Positions 1-8,731 are shown, numbered from the stretch's first letter. The stretch: 53,145 nucleotides of DNA from an uncultured Lachnospiraceae bacterium (GCA_910585075.1 CAJUED010000025.1:1-53145), one strand, 5' to 3'. Notes: generated by a model not told the origin, from the letters alone. Translations and numbers: made by a program.

Positions 1-62
1 CGGGCTTCGCCCTATACAATCAAACGCTGTCACGCTCCGCGAGCCAGCTTATTGACGTAATC

Positions 63-95
63 TGAAAAAGCCGTCAGCAAGCTGCCGCTTTTTCA
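63..95 (-). terminator. Candidate terminator after the DUF5717 gene
   Basis: Read on the minus strand, an AAAAAGC arm and a GCTTTTT arm flank a CAGC..GCTG inner pairing, 40-70 nt past the stop codon. The A/T flanks would suit a bidirectional terminator. The inner stem is short, so this is tentative. Confidence 0.45.
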
Positions 96-132
96 TCTTC
101 CGTCTGTACACTGCTCATTGCCTCCGCGGAAG

Positions 133-3100
133 TCATATCATCCGGAACATTTCTTTTACGATGTATTCCTGTTCGAAATACTCGTACAGAAGGCTCTCCA
201 TGGTATCATAATCATGCAGATTTCTTCCAATTGCAATGTCGTTTAGCATGCCGTACCTGCCCTCCTTTTGGTCCCCTGCGGTTTCGTTGCGGCTTAGGGT
301 TCCGCTCTGGGTCAGGTTTTCTTTTCCGTTTTCCGTTTCGGTAATATAGTACTGCAAATGCTCGCCAAAGAAAAGGATAAACTGTTTCACGCAGATGCCG
401 CCGAACATATCCTGCATTTCTTCTTTGATGTATTCTCCCTGGGCATTTTCCTCTTTTTCCAGCAGATAATGAATCACCGCCCGGCTGCCCTCACGCACCC
501 GGTATTCCACCATGGTCTTATCCCCGAACTGACGCATAAAGGCAATGTTGTCCGCATATTCCATAAAATAAGGGAAATACTTATCCTGCATCAAAATTTC
601 CCGTAAGAAGCTTACCAGATATCGGGATATTTTTTCGTCAACCAGCTTTTTGTTTTCCGCATAATATTTGGTGTAGGCAAGCTTACATACAAATGGAATC
701 TCCTCCTGGCGGTCAATCACCCGCTGCATATCCTCAAGCACAAATCCGTTGGTTATCCCGTTTTCCACAAAATAATCATAGGCGCACTGGGCCAGAAAGG
801 CTATCTCCACTTCCGTTTTGGCCCCGCCTGAAACGTAACGCCTGAAGATTTCCGTCTTCTCGCCTATGTAAGCCCCTGTGTAGAGCAGCTGCATCAAAAT
901 CCGCTCGGAGAGCTCATAGGTATCCACGCCGAAGGCCTCCGCCGCCTTCCAGATATCCCGCATCTCCTTGCTGGTCCCCCGGAAATATCTGCACAGATAG
1001 ATTAACAGGCTCTCATCATATTTTCCTGCCTGAAAAGCCTGAAAGACCAGGGCGGTCATTGTCTCGTCCTCCGCCATACCCTCAAGGGAAAGCAGCCGGC
1101 TGCAGAGCTTTACAACCAGCTTTGCCTCCACACCGTCTCCGCCCCGGAGCTTTAGCCATTCATAGGCCTTCTCATACATGCTCCGGATAACCATCAGTCG
1201 CACAATCTGCGTATAACCACTGTTTTCCACCTGATCCGGGGTAATTCTTTTCAGGAAGTCGTCCAATTCCTTCATCCTGTCATTGTCATAGAAAAACTGA
1301 ATCAGGTTCATCCTGATTTCCCGTCTGACTTCATCCGCCACCGCTTCTTCTTCCACAAGCCGCTTCATGTATTCCACATTTTCTTCATTGATGCCGGACA
1401 TGCCCCGGCCATTCTCGCACAGCCATAGGTCAAAATGAACGCAGCCTGTCACATACGGCGCAATCATGGAGGAAAGTTTGTCCGGCAGCAAAAGCCGTTC
1501 CGCCACGTACTCCTGCTCCCTGCAATAGCGGTTCCCCTCTCCGTCTTCTAACAGCAGCTTGTAGTCGCCGCCATAAATCGGAATATAGGCCTCCCCGCCT
1601 GTTACCGGGTAAATAGTCTGCGTCTTTTCTTTCTCATAAACCAGAATAACCTTCCTGATATCATTCCGCTTTATGGTCAGATGATGAATAAAAAGCGCTA
1701 CGCTCAGGCCCTTCGCAGTATCCTCCGTGATCATCATGGGCGTAATCAGATTCTTGTACAGAACCGCCAGATATTCGTTATTTTTTTCTTTGATAAGCTG
1801 GAACACCATAAACCGCTCTATCTGCTCCCTGTAGCTCTCATAGAGCTCGGGATACTGGCCTTTATTCCGATACACATAGGCGTAAAGAAAGGCATTGTGC
1901 AGGCTGTCAAGGGTGCTGTCGAAGGCAAAATACATGAGCACGATTTTGGGGATGACCGCATCATAAGTAAGGGGCAGGGACATCATGTAATACTCATAAA
2001 GCCTGGTAATACGCAGCTCTTTTTCCACGCCCTTTTCATACCATGCAAAAGCCGCCTTTGTGGTTATGTTCCCCTTGATCAGCAGCGTACAGATTGCCTG
2101 CAGCACCTCGTCCGTAGGCACTTTTGTGTAGCAGCATTTTAAGATAAAAAACAATCTCCCGGAATAGTTCTTCTGTCTCTGGGACAAATAAACCGCCTGT
2201 CCAATGACCTCCGCAGTCAATATATCCTTTTTCGCCGCATAGGTCAAAATCTGCAGCTCAAATTCCTCAAGCCTAAGTAAAAGTGTGGGGTTGGCCGCCA
2301 CCAGATTCCAGGCTTCTATATAAAGCAGAGGGCTTCTGCAGCCATGCATAAACTGATCCCCTAACAGAATCCACTTTCTGGAAGGACTTCTCCTGTATTC
2401 CTCCGAGAGATACAAAAGCAGCCATGCTATCCGCCAATTATCTGAATTTTGGACAAAAATCCTTTCTACCTGACTTGCCGTCTCGTCTATGTCGTCCTCC
2501 GGCCGGTTCAGCAAAGTGGTCAGATATAAATAATAACAATAAAGAGCCGGTTCGTAACTTTCCCCAAGGGCCTCCGCCGCCTGCTCCAGGTTCCACAAAG
2601 CCTCACTAAACCGCTCCTGGGTAATCAAAAGCTGGGCCTGAAACAGCCTGATGGAAATGTCCTTTTCATCTAACTGGAGCAGACTATCCACCAGCTCACC
2701 CGTCTCCTTCATCCATGAGGCTGCGCTGATCTTTTTCGTGCGGAAGGCTTCATAATATTGCATCAGCTCCGCGATCATGTGCTTTTTCTGCCTCCGCGTC
2801 CCTGTGTGCACCGTGGATATTTTGGCCGTCGCGGACTTGTTAATTACTACGATCTCCGCGCTAAGCTCCACATAAGGATTCCTGAAACGGATTACCCCGT
2901 AATTTCTTCCCCCGTGAAGCTTTTCTTTGGAGATGTAAAAGGGCAGCCTGTAGCTGTTGCCAAGGAAATCTTCATCCCTGACCATGTCCTTCTCCAGCAC
3001 AATGAAATCCCCTTCCTTCTCCACCGAAAGCTCAGAATATCCCCAGCCGTTGCGGTTTAGCACAATCTTGTTTTCTTCCATATCTTCAGGATTTTCAATC

Positions 3101-3702
3101 CGAAGCTTTACCTCCTCAAGCAGAAACCCGACCTCCTGCTTTTTTCGGATTTCAAGCAGAAACTCCTCTACGCACTGCTCTCTTTTGCTTCCTTCCAAAA
3201 GACCCTTGTAAACACCATAGTACTGCCTGTCCGCACCCTGGAAGACATTCTTAAACTCTTTAGAATAAAACAGATTGACCGCTTCCTCCCAGTTGGTTCT
3301 TGCAAGGTTGGCAAAATGGAACAGATTCCTGATATTTCCCAGCTCGGAATCCAGCGTTCCCCTGGTAACAGCCACGTGATAAGGTACAAAATATTCTCCC
3401 TGATTGGAAATAATACGGAATTCTCCCTTTACCTCGTCTCCCTCCGCCATACCGGAGGCGTCAAACTGATATCCGATTTCCTCCGCAGGACCGGAAAATT
3501 TGTCCGCCAGAGGCTTCATCCGCAGGCTGGTGGAAGATATTTTCCCTTCGCATAATTCATTTTCAGGGCCGAATATGGTAAAACTCCCCTCGTAATCCTC
3601 GCCCTCCCGCAGGTTAAGCTCAATCACAGGGCTTGAAAAATCCAGAGCCCGAATTCCTCTGTTAAAATTTCCTTCCAAAATCTTTTCTACTGCGCTTTGC
3701 AC
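133..3702 (-). CDS. DUF5717 family protein
   Basis: Large 1189-aa protein that I assign to DUF5717, a family typical of Lachnospiraceae whose function is unknown. The start is GTG at 3702, with AAAGGAG 8 nt upstream. No signal peptide or membrane segment is visible, so it is probably cytoplasmic. The first 300 residues look beta-rich. The middle and C-terminal parts are helical and rich in paired aromatic and leucine residues, resembling a TPR-like solenoid (inference). It is transcribed away from the 233-bp inverted repeat that separates it from the SpoIID-like gene. No catalytic motif was seen; a scaffold or binding role is possible but not shown. The gene appears intact and of normal length for the family. 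Confidence 0.8.
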   Translation of the reverse strand: MQSAVEKILEGNFNRGIRALDFSSPVIELNLREGEDYEGSFTIFGPENELCEGKISSTSLRMKPLADKFSGPAEEIGYQFDASGMAEGDEVKGEFRIISNQGEYFVPYHVAVTRGTLDSELGNIRNLFHFANLARTNWEEAVNLFYSKEFKNVFQGADRQYYGVYKGLLEGSKREQCVEEFLLEIRKKQEVGFLLEEVKLRIENPEDMEENKIVLNRNGWGYSELSVEKEGDFIVLEKDMVRDEDFLGNSYRLPFYISKEKLHGGRNYGVIRFRNPYVELSAEIVVINKSATAKISTVHTGTRRQKKHMIAELMQYYEAFRTKKISAASWMKETGELVDSLLQLDEKDISIRLFQAQLLITQERFSEALWNLEQAAEALGESYEPALYCYYLYLTTLLNRPEDDIDETASQVERIFVQNSDNWRIAWLLLYLSEEYRRSPSRKWILLGDQFMHGCRSPLLYIEAWNLVAANPTLLLRLEEFELQILTYAAKKDILTAEVIGQAVYLSQRQKNYSGRLFFILKCCYTKVPTDEVLQAICTLLIKGNITTKAAFAWYEKGVEKELRITRLYEYYMMSLPLTYDAVIPKIVLMYFAFDSTLDSLHNAFLYAYVYRNKGQYPELYESYREQIERFMVFQLIKEKNNEYLAVLYKNLITPMMITEDTAKGLSVALFIHHLTIKRNDIRKVILVYEKEKTQTIYPVTGGEAYIPIYGGDYKLLLEDGEGNRYCREQEYVAERLLLPDKLSSMIAPYVTGCVHFDLWLCENGRGMSGINEENVEYMKRLVEEEAVADEVRREIRMNLIQFFYDNDRMKELDDFLKRITPDQVENSGYTQIVRLMVIRSMYEKAYEWLKLRGGDGVEAKLVVKLCSRLLSLEGMAEDETMTALVFQAFQAGKYDESLLIYLCRYFRGTSKEMRDIWKAAEAFGVDTYELSERILMQLLYTGAYIGEKTEIFRRYVSGGAKTEVEIAFLAQCAYDYFVENGITNGFVLEDMQRVIDRQEEIPFVCKLAYTKYYAENKKLVDEKISRYLVSFLREILMQDKYFPYFMEYADNIAFMRQFGDKTMVEYRVREGSRAVIHYLLEKEENAQGEYIKEEMQDMFGGICVKQFILFFGEHLQYYITETENGKENLTQSGTLSRNETAGDQKEGRYGMLNDIAIGRNLHDYDTMESLLYEYFEQEYIVKEMFRMI

Positions 3703-3821
3703 AATCGTTACTCCTTTGTTCTGTAATGGAGATTTATGGAAAATCGCACTTCCTCTTTAATAGTATCAGTATAGCATTGTTGGCGGGTTTTTCGCAACCA
3801 GATAAAAAGAAATGGTGGGGC

Positions 3822-4054
3822 TGCAGCGGTTTCTAAGTTATTTTCACATATTCGTCTGCCGTCCGCATTGCGTGGACAAATATTCAGTCGTCACCGCGCT
3901 CTCGCTCTATAAAAACGCAGCAGACGCTAAGCTCAAAAAAACTTCGCTAAGCGCTGGCGTTTTTATAAGGGTTCCTCCTTGAATATTTGTCCACGCAACG
4001 CTACATCTCTGGCCGGCCTCTGAAAAGCAACGCTCCAAATCTCAAACCGCTGCA
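3822..4054. repeat. 233-bp nested inverted repeat (MITE-like or structured RNA)
   Basis: Three nested pairs of arms share one centre near 3937: TGCAGCGGTTT (3822-3832) with its complement at 4044-4054, a perfect 17-bp pair at 3870-3886 and 3980-3996, and an 11-bp pair at 3908-3918 and 3957-3967. The whole 364-bp gap between the two genes is essentially this element, and no reading frame in it looks coding. It could be a non-autonomous element or a long structured RNA between two minus-strand genes. Confidence 0.65.
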
Positions 4055-4066
4055 ACTCACTAGGTA

Positions 4067-5335
4067 TCAGCCGCCGGGTTCGGAGATGCGGCTTACGCCT
4101 ACGTAGATGTTGGAGATGCTGTACCAGGTGGGGTAATCTACTATACCGTTTTGGGGCAGGTTGAAGATGCCCTGGAATGTTTTTACCGCGTTTGCCGTTG
4201 CAGGGCCAAAAATGCCGTCCGCTGTGATTTTGGGGATTGCCGGGTAGTTCTGGGCAATGCGGTTTAACTGCTGCTGCATCTGCCTTACCTTATCCCCGCT
4301 GGAGCCAATGGTAAGGTTGTATCCGGGCCAGGAGGAGGGAACGCCTGAGATGCTTTGAGCTGTATTGATATACATATCGCTTCCATAATAATAACGGATA
4401 ATTTCAACCGCCGAGTACCCTTCCTCAGACAGATATTTAGAGCCCCACTGGCTGAGGCCGTTACATGTTACCCTTCGGCCGTCACAGTAGGAGGTAAAAA
4501 TAGGCTGCCGCACCCCCGGACGGGATAAGTAGTTTGCAAATATGCTGTCCACGATTCTGTCTATATTCCCATAGGAATTCCTTCCCCTTATCCACTTCTG
4601 GTCGTAGGCAGTGGAGGATGTAATTGTGAAATTGTAACCTCTGTTTCGATACCACTCCGTATATACCCTGTTTAAAGTGAAGGACATAATCACCAATGTA
4701 TTTGCATAAATGGCGCTTTCAGGCCAGGTTGCATATATTTCGGAAGAAACAACATTCTTTATATAATCTCTGTATCTCACATAGTAGTTAGGAGCTGTGG
4801 AATCGCTGGGCGCTCCGTCGTGAACGACAACAAATTCGGGGATTACAACACGGCTCAGTACAATCTCCCCGCTCTCATCCACAGGCTTGATCTCATCCTC
4901 CGGGATTTTGGGCGGATATTCCCCATATAAAGTGTGATCGGGTATGACAATCACCTCATTTTGTTCTTCGGTGGCCTCTAAGGGCGTCAGCTGAATGGGT
5001 TGAAAGGCCGTAACATCCGGTAAAATTTCCGTTCCGGAGACCATCACCGGTTCATACCCCGGTGCTTCCACCTGTATGTTGTATTCCGAGTAGGGCTGCT
5101 GCTGTTCCGGGGTCATGCTGTATTCTATAGGCGGTGCGGGCAGTTCCACCGTCTCGGTCTGTCCGGAGGAATCGGTGCTGAGTTTTTCTATGGTTACATC
5201 CGGTACCCCTGTGTAGGAAATTGTCACCGTGGCGTCCTGTATTGGAATCAGTCCTAAGGATGAAGTCACATTAATCTGCAGTTTCCCCTGGGAACTGTTA
5301 TCCGTCTGGGCTGTGTGTAAAATATTTTCGGGCAT
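4067..5335 (-). CDS. SpoIID/LytB-like protein with C-terminal peptidoglycan-binding domain
   Basis: 422 aa. Residues about 20-120 look like a carboxypeptidase-regulatory-type beta domain. Residues about 165-335 resemble the SpoIID fold: an early arginine/tyrosine-rich segment, then GLSQWGSKYLSEEGYSAVEI and RYYYG, which match the family's C-terminal 'SQWGA...GYSYEEIL..YY' signature. Residues about 345-415 form a peptidoglycan-binding type 1 domain (DGIFGPATANAVKTFQ). SpoIID enzymes are lytic transglycosylases acting on the spore-septum wall. No signal peptide is visible, so either the protein is exported another way or it works in the mother cell or spore; a spore-associated role is inference. 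The ATG follows AGAGG, which lies inside the 3' arm of a perfect 13-bp inverted repeat. Confidence 0.75.
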   Translation of the reverse strand: MPENILHTAQTDNSSQGKLQINVTSSLGLIPIQDATVTISYTGVPDVTIEKLSTDSSGQTETVELPAPPIEYSMTPEQQQPYSEYNIQVEAPGYEPVMVSGTEILPDVTAFQPIQLTPLEATEEQNEVIVIPDHTLYGEYPPKIPEDEIKPVDESGEIVLSRVVIPEFVVVHDGAPSDSTAPNYYVRYRDYIKNVVSSEIYATWPESAIYANTLVIMSFTLNRVYTEWYRNRGYNFTITSSTAYDQKWIRGRNSYGNIDRIVDSIFANYLSRPGVRQPIFTSYCDGRRVTCNGLSQWGSKYLSEEGYSAVEIIRYYYGSDMYINTAQSISGVPSSWPGYNLTIGSSGDKVRQMQQQLNRIAQNYPAIPKITADGIFGPATANAVKTFQGIFNLPQNGIVDYPTWYSISNIYVGVSRISEPGG

Positions 5336-5340
5336 AAAAT

Positions 5341-5380
5341 TACCTCTGCATATCTGTTTATCCTATCATATGCAGAGGTA
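5341..5380 (-). promoter_or_regulatory. Hairpin sequestering the ribosome-binding site of the SpoIID-like gene
   Basis: TACCTCTGCATAT (5341-5353) and its exact complement (5368-5380) form a 13-bp stem with a 14-nt loop. On the minus strand the second arm contains the AGAGG ribosome-binding site, and the ATG follows within 6 nt. The fold would hide the site. The same ACCTCTGC arm appears in the terminator at 15357-15396, so it could instead be a relic of a terminator. Confidence 0.5.
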
Positions 5381-5511
5381 TCAATTAAGTGAATTATCAC
5401 TATTATTGTTCGGATACTTAGAAACCTGCTCTTTGGTACCAGTACAATAAGTCCGCAGACCGTCTGAGCTGTTTCGGATAATCCCATATGATTTCCTGTT
5501 GACTTATCTGA

Positions 5512-6459
5512 TTACAAGCCGTTATTGTAACTTAGCGACAGATTTTCTTCAATCCTGTTTAGAATGATATCTATCTTCTTTATGTCCGATACTAAATATT
5601 TCCGTCTCAATAAGTCTTTTAGTTCTTCCTGCTGTTCTATTGTCAGTTTCAGATTTTGTATAAATGTTATCAACGCAAAATCCGCCGTTTGTTTGCTGAT
5701 ATAATCCGGTTGTATGTTTAAACTGTCTATCAGTAATGATATGCTTGAAAATGTGTCATTTCCATATGAGGTAAATGAAATTTGCTGTAACATCGTAAAC
5801 ACTTCTATTTTATCATAGTCTAATTCTAAATCGCTTGTATACAGGTCTTTGATATAGTCATTACAATAGGACAAAAACTGCATATTTATCTGCCTTTTCT
5901 CAACAATAAATATGTCCTGACATTTAAGTGCCGGGAGTTCTATTGGTAATACTTTTAGCCCTCGTTGCGCCAGCACTTTTACAATGTATTTGTTCTCATT
6001 TTCTATTTTGCTCAATATGCTGTCTGCAAAAATCGGTACGTACTCATGTGTATTTCTCTTTATTAATGTATTTGACTTTGCAATGCCTCGTTTATTATCT
6101 TCATGAAAGGATATGATAAGTTCTTCATATTGCCTGGCGTCAGCTTTTATATAAACCGATATTCTATATAAATTATCAATTACACATAAGAATGTTCTGA
6201 CCGGCTCCTGGTCTTTTCTTCTCTCTATCATGTATGGTTGAAGGTTTGATAAGTATTGCTTAATAAATGTAAGTACATCTAATCCACAATAGCTTATATA
6301 ATCAAATAAATGCTTATTTAAGCCTGTTCTATGCTCGCTGTTATCCAATCTGATTCTGTCAAGCTTAGCTAACTGCCTGAGCCTTTTACAGGATTTTATC
6401 ATGGAAGTATCTATACCCATATCCTCTATATCTCTGTATGTCGGTTCTGTTTTGGTCAT
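5512..6459 (-). CDS. Hypothetical protein
   Basis: 315 aa, not recognised. The chosen ATG (6459) follows GAGGAAAAGC. Longer in-frame starts would only translate the conserved 5' leader. The protein is acidic and lysine-rich, mostly helical, with no signal peptide, membrane helix or known motif. It is notably AT-rich compared with neighbouring genes, which hints at horizontal origin. A consensus promoter (6582-6610) and a structured leader (6460-6530) precede it, so expression is plausible. The SpoIID-like gene lies 180 bp downstream on the same strand. No function can be offered. Confidence 0.6.
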   Translation of the reverse strand: MTKTEPTYRDIEDMGIDTSMIKSCKRLRQLAKLDRIRLDNSEHRTGLNKHLFDYISYCGLDVLTFIKQYLSNLQPYMIERRKDQEPVRTFLCVIDNLYRISVYIKADARQYEELIISFHEDNKRGIAKSNTLIKRNTHEYVPIFADSILSKIENENKYIVKVLAQRGLKVLPIELPALKCQDIFIVEKRQINMQFLSYCNDYIKDLYTSDLELDYDKIEVFTMLQQISFTSYGNDTFSSISLLIDSLNIQPDYISKQTADFALITFIQNLKLTIEQQEELKDLLRRKYLVSDIKKIDIILNRIEENLSLSYNNGL

Positions 6460-6530
6460 GCTTTTCCTCATATCTGCGCTGCTTTTACGGTTCTTCAAGT
6501 TTATGGGGTACCGCGCAGCCCCAAACTTGC
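6460..6530 (-). promoter_or_regulatory. Structured 5' leader, copy A (repeat family)
   Basis: On the minus strand CAAGTTT-GGGG and CCCC-AT-AAACTTG make a stem (6496-6508 with 6519-6529). Its 10-nt loop contains CTGCGC, complementary to GCGCAG (6474-6479), which sits just before the ATGAGG ribosome-binding region. The core AAAAGCAGCGCAG is shared with five other leaders in the window. Confidence 0.6.
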
Positions 6531-6581
6531 GACTTTTACTTCCTGATTATTTGTTCCCTATCAATTGCATCTTTTTGTCTT

Positions 6582-6610
6582 ATTATAACGCAATTTTATG
6601 TAAATTACAA
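6582..6610 (-). promoter_or_regulatory. Sigma-A-type promoter for the hypothetical gene
   Basis: On the minus strand, TTGTAA (6605-6610), a 17-bp spacer and a perfect TATAAT (6582-6587). The predicted start near 6575 gives a leader of about 115 nt that includes the copy A structure. Confidence 0.6.
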
Positions 6611-6705
6611 ATCAGGCGCCGCTTGAAGCCCTTTAATCATCTCGCTTTGTTACCATTCATGACCTATCCGGCCGCTCGTAGTAAACTCGCTTACTCTTAA
6701 TATTC

Positions 6706-6734
6706 TTGCCATTGCAAAAATTCCCACATATAAT
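6706..6734 (+). promoter_or_regulatory. Sigma-A-type promoter of the two-component genes
   Basis: TTGCCA (6706-6711), a 17-bp spacer and a perfect TATAAT (6729-6734). It lies about 90 bp before the response-regulator ATG and back to back with the promoter at 6582-6610. The gap 6460-6824 otherwise holds only the copy A leader. Confidence 0.65.
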
Positions 6735-6824
6735 TGTAATGTGGTCATAACGTTCACATAAAAATTTATAAACCGGGCCAGCGGGAATCAGAAATGTGTA
6801 ATTTGACAATGGAGGGTATTGGAA

Positions 6825-7517
6825 ATGAACGAAATTTTGATTATAGATGATGACAAACAGCTTTGCGCATTGATAAAAAGGAGTGTTTTGCAGGAAGGTA
6901 TAGAAGCTGACTGCTGTTATTCCGGTAAATCCGGTTTGCTGCAGCTTAAGGAAAAAGAGTACCAGCTTGTCATATTGGATGTGATGATGCCCGGTTTTGA
7001 CGGCTTTGAAACATTAGCGCAGATCAGAAAAGAAAGCAGCCTGCCTATCCTGATGTTTACATCCAAAAATGACAGTGCTTCAAAAGTGCGCGGTTTACGG
7101 GCGGGAGCGGATGATTATCTGACAAAGCCCTTTGACATGGACGAGCTGATTGCCCGTATCGTGTCTTTAATCAGACGTTATACCCGCTTTAACCAAAAGG
7201 ATGGACAGATACGTACCTTTGATTTTGACGGTCTGTCTATTGACTTTGACAGTCATTCTATTCATTCGGTAACCGGCGATTACGAGCTGCCGCCAAAAGA
7301 ATTTGATTTACTCCTGTTCCTTGCCAAAAATCAGGGAAAGATACTGACCAAGCAGCAAATCTATGAAAGTGTCTGGGGCGAGGAGTACGTTTATGACGAC
7401 AGCAACATTATGGCCGTCATCAGTCGTCTTCGGAAAAAGATGGAAGAAAATCCGGGCAGTCCCCGGTACATACAGACCGTAAAGGGCGTCGGATACCGTT
7501 TCAATAAGGAGGTATAA
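6825..7517 (+). CDS. OmpR/PhoB-family response regulator
   Basis: 230 aa. The receiver domain (1-115) has the acidic cluster DDD at 8-10, the phosphorylated Asp52 in LDVMMPG, and Lys101 in TKPF. A winged-helix DNA-binding domain (about 130-228) ends with the typical YIQTVKGVGYRF. ATG 6825 lies 8 nt from GGAGGG; the upstream TTG at 6819 would be only 2 nt from it and was rejected. The sensor kinase starts 3 nt after the stop and the peptide-type ABC transporter follows, so this regulator probably controls that transporter. OmpR-family proteins often bind tandem direct repeats of about 11 bp, which fits the array at 8568-8611. Confidence 0.93.
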   Translation: MNEILIIDDDKQLCALIKRSVLQEGIEADCCYSGKSGLLQLKEKEYQLVILDVMMPGFDGFETLAQIRKESSLPILMFTSKNDSASKVRGLRAGADDYLTKPFDMDELIARIVSLIRRYTRFNQKDGQIRTFDFDGLSIDFDSHSIHSVTGDYELPPKEFDLLLFLAKNQGKILTKQQIYESVWGEEYVYDDSNIMAVISRLRKKMEENPGSPRYIQTVKGVGYRFNKEV

Positions 7518-7520
7518 GCA

Positions 7521-8459
7521 GTGCATACGGAAACAGTTGCAGTTATTGCCCAAGTTATTACTTTTGTTATTGCTTTTGTCTCTGTCGTCTGGGCTGTTTT
7601 TACTGTCCGGCGTGCCAAAAAACAGATATTGGAAATGGTTGACACGTTGGAGGATGTAAAAAAAGGGAATGGGAACAGGCGCATTTTGTCGGAAACCCAT
7701 GAGCTTACGGCTCCCCTTGCCTATAGCATCAATGATCTTGTCCTTTCCTACGAAAGCAGGATTTCCGCTTATCGCCGGATGGAAGAAGCCAACAGGCAGC
7801 TCATGACAAGCCTTTCCCATGATGTGCGCACGCCCCTCACCACGCTGATTGGGTATTTGGACGCTGCCCACAGAGGGATTGTCTGTGGCAAAGAGCGTGA
7901 TGATTATATAGAAACCGCACGCTGGAAGGCCCATGACTTAAAGGAATATATCGATGTACTTTTTGATTGGTTTAAGCTGGGATCAAATGAATTTTCCATG
8001 AACATATCGACCATTGACCTGACGGAGCTGACACGGAATATATTGACCAGCTGGATACCAATCTTTGAAGATGCCCAGCTGGATTTTACCATTGATATCC
8101 CGGAGCAGCCCTTCCGGGTGCGGATTGACCCGGACGGATATATGCGGATACTGAACAATCTGATACAAAATGCAATCTCCCACAGCCATGGGGATAAAAT
8201 AGGAATCGCTTTGTCAAAGCAGGGCGGGAAAATAAAAATTCTTTTGTGCGACAACGGAATCGGGATTAACAAAGAGGATTTGAAGCATATCTTTGAGCGT
8301 CTTTATAAATGCGATAAAGGACGGTCTGAAAAGGGCAGCGGCCTTGGTCTGTCCATCGTGCGCCAGCTTGTAGGAAAACTAAACGGAACCATAAGGGCGG
8401 ACAGCGTGCCGGGAGAAGGAACCGTCTTCACTCTGTTTTTCCCTTTAGCGGACGGATAG
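7521..8459 (+). CDS. Sensor histidine kinase
   Basis: 312 aa. One N-terminal membrane helix (about 5-28) is followed by a short linker. The H-box is SHDVRTPLTTLIGYLD, with the phosphorylated His near residue 100. The N-box (NNLIQNAISHS), G1 (DNGIGI), F-box (FERLYK) and G2 (GSGLGLSIV) are all present. The start is GTG at 7521 with AAGGAGG 8 nt upstream. There is no sizeable extracellular sensor domain. This resembles kinases paired with antimicrobial-peptide ABC exporters, where the input comes from a peptide or from the transporter itself (family knowledge; the ligand here is unknown). It is translated together with the preceding regulator and the ABC genes follow after 270 bp. Confidence 0.92.
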   Translation: MHTETVAVIAQVITFVIAFVSVVWAVFTVRRAKKQILEMVDTLEDVKKGNGNRRILSETHELTAPLAYSINDLVLSYESRISAYRRMEEANRQLMTSLSHDVRTPLTTLIGYLDAAHRGIVCGKERDDYIETARWKAHDLKEYIDVLFDWFKLGSNEFSMNISTIDLTELTRNILTSWIPIFEDAQLDFTIDIPEQPFRVRIDPDGYMRILNNLIQNAISHSHGDKIGIALSKQGGKIKILLCDNGIGINKEDLKHIFERLYKCDKGRSEKGSGLGLSIVRQLVGKLNGTIRADSVPGEGTVFTLFFPLADG

Positions 8460-8567
8460 TCAAGTCAGCCTGCTGATTTTGTGCTCGCGCAAGCGTGGCA
8501 CCTGCCTCATTGCTTGCGGGAATCAGCTTGCCTGACTCATTACTCGTGGGAGTCACATCGAACCTAT

Positions 8568-8611
8568 GCAAGGTTAACGCAAGGTTCGTGCAAGGTTAAT
8601 GCAAGGTTGAC
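8568..8611 (+). promoter_or_regulatory. Four 11-bp direct repeats, predicted response-regulator operator
   Basis: GCAAGGTT starts at 8568, 8579, 8590 and 8601, an exact 11-bp period (consensus GCAAGGTTAAY), so all copies face the same side of the helix. OmpR/PhoB-type regulators bind arrays of this geometry. The last copy runs into TTGACG (8607-8612), and TAGAAT (8616-8621) is a possible -10 for an activator-dependent promoter of the ABC genes. Confidence 0.65.
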
Positions 8612-8651
8612 GTGATAGAATAAAGCATATCGGCTGGCCGGCGTCCGCCGC

Positions 8652-8700
8652 TTCCTGGGCGCTCCGCCCACCGCTTCCTCGCAGGCGGAGCGCCCGGGAA
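8652..8700 (+). promoter_or_regulatory. GC-rich 17-bp hairpin in the ABC operon leader
   Basis: Arms 8652-8668 and 8684-8700 pair over 17 positions with one wobble (core GGGCGCTCCGCC), with a 15-nt loop. The hairpin ends about 18 nt before the ATPase ribosome-binding site. No T-run follows, so it is probably not a simple terminator; it may act as an mRNA stabiliser or part of an attenuator. Confidence 0.5.
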
Positions 8701-8731
8701 AATACCCCGGCCGAAAAAAGGAGGCCTTGCA

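Noticed and set aside
1..62. Similarity between the left edge (CACGCTCCGCGAGCCAGCTTATTGA) and 15322-15350
   Set aside because: Roughly 20 of 25 positions match but with gaps; too short to call a repeat without a genome-wide search.
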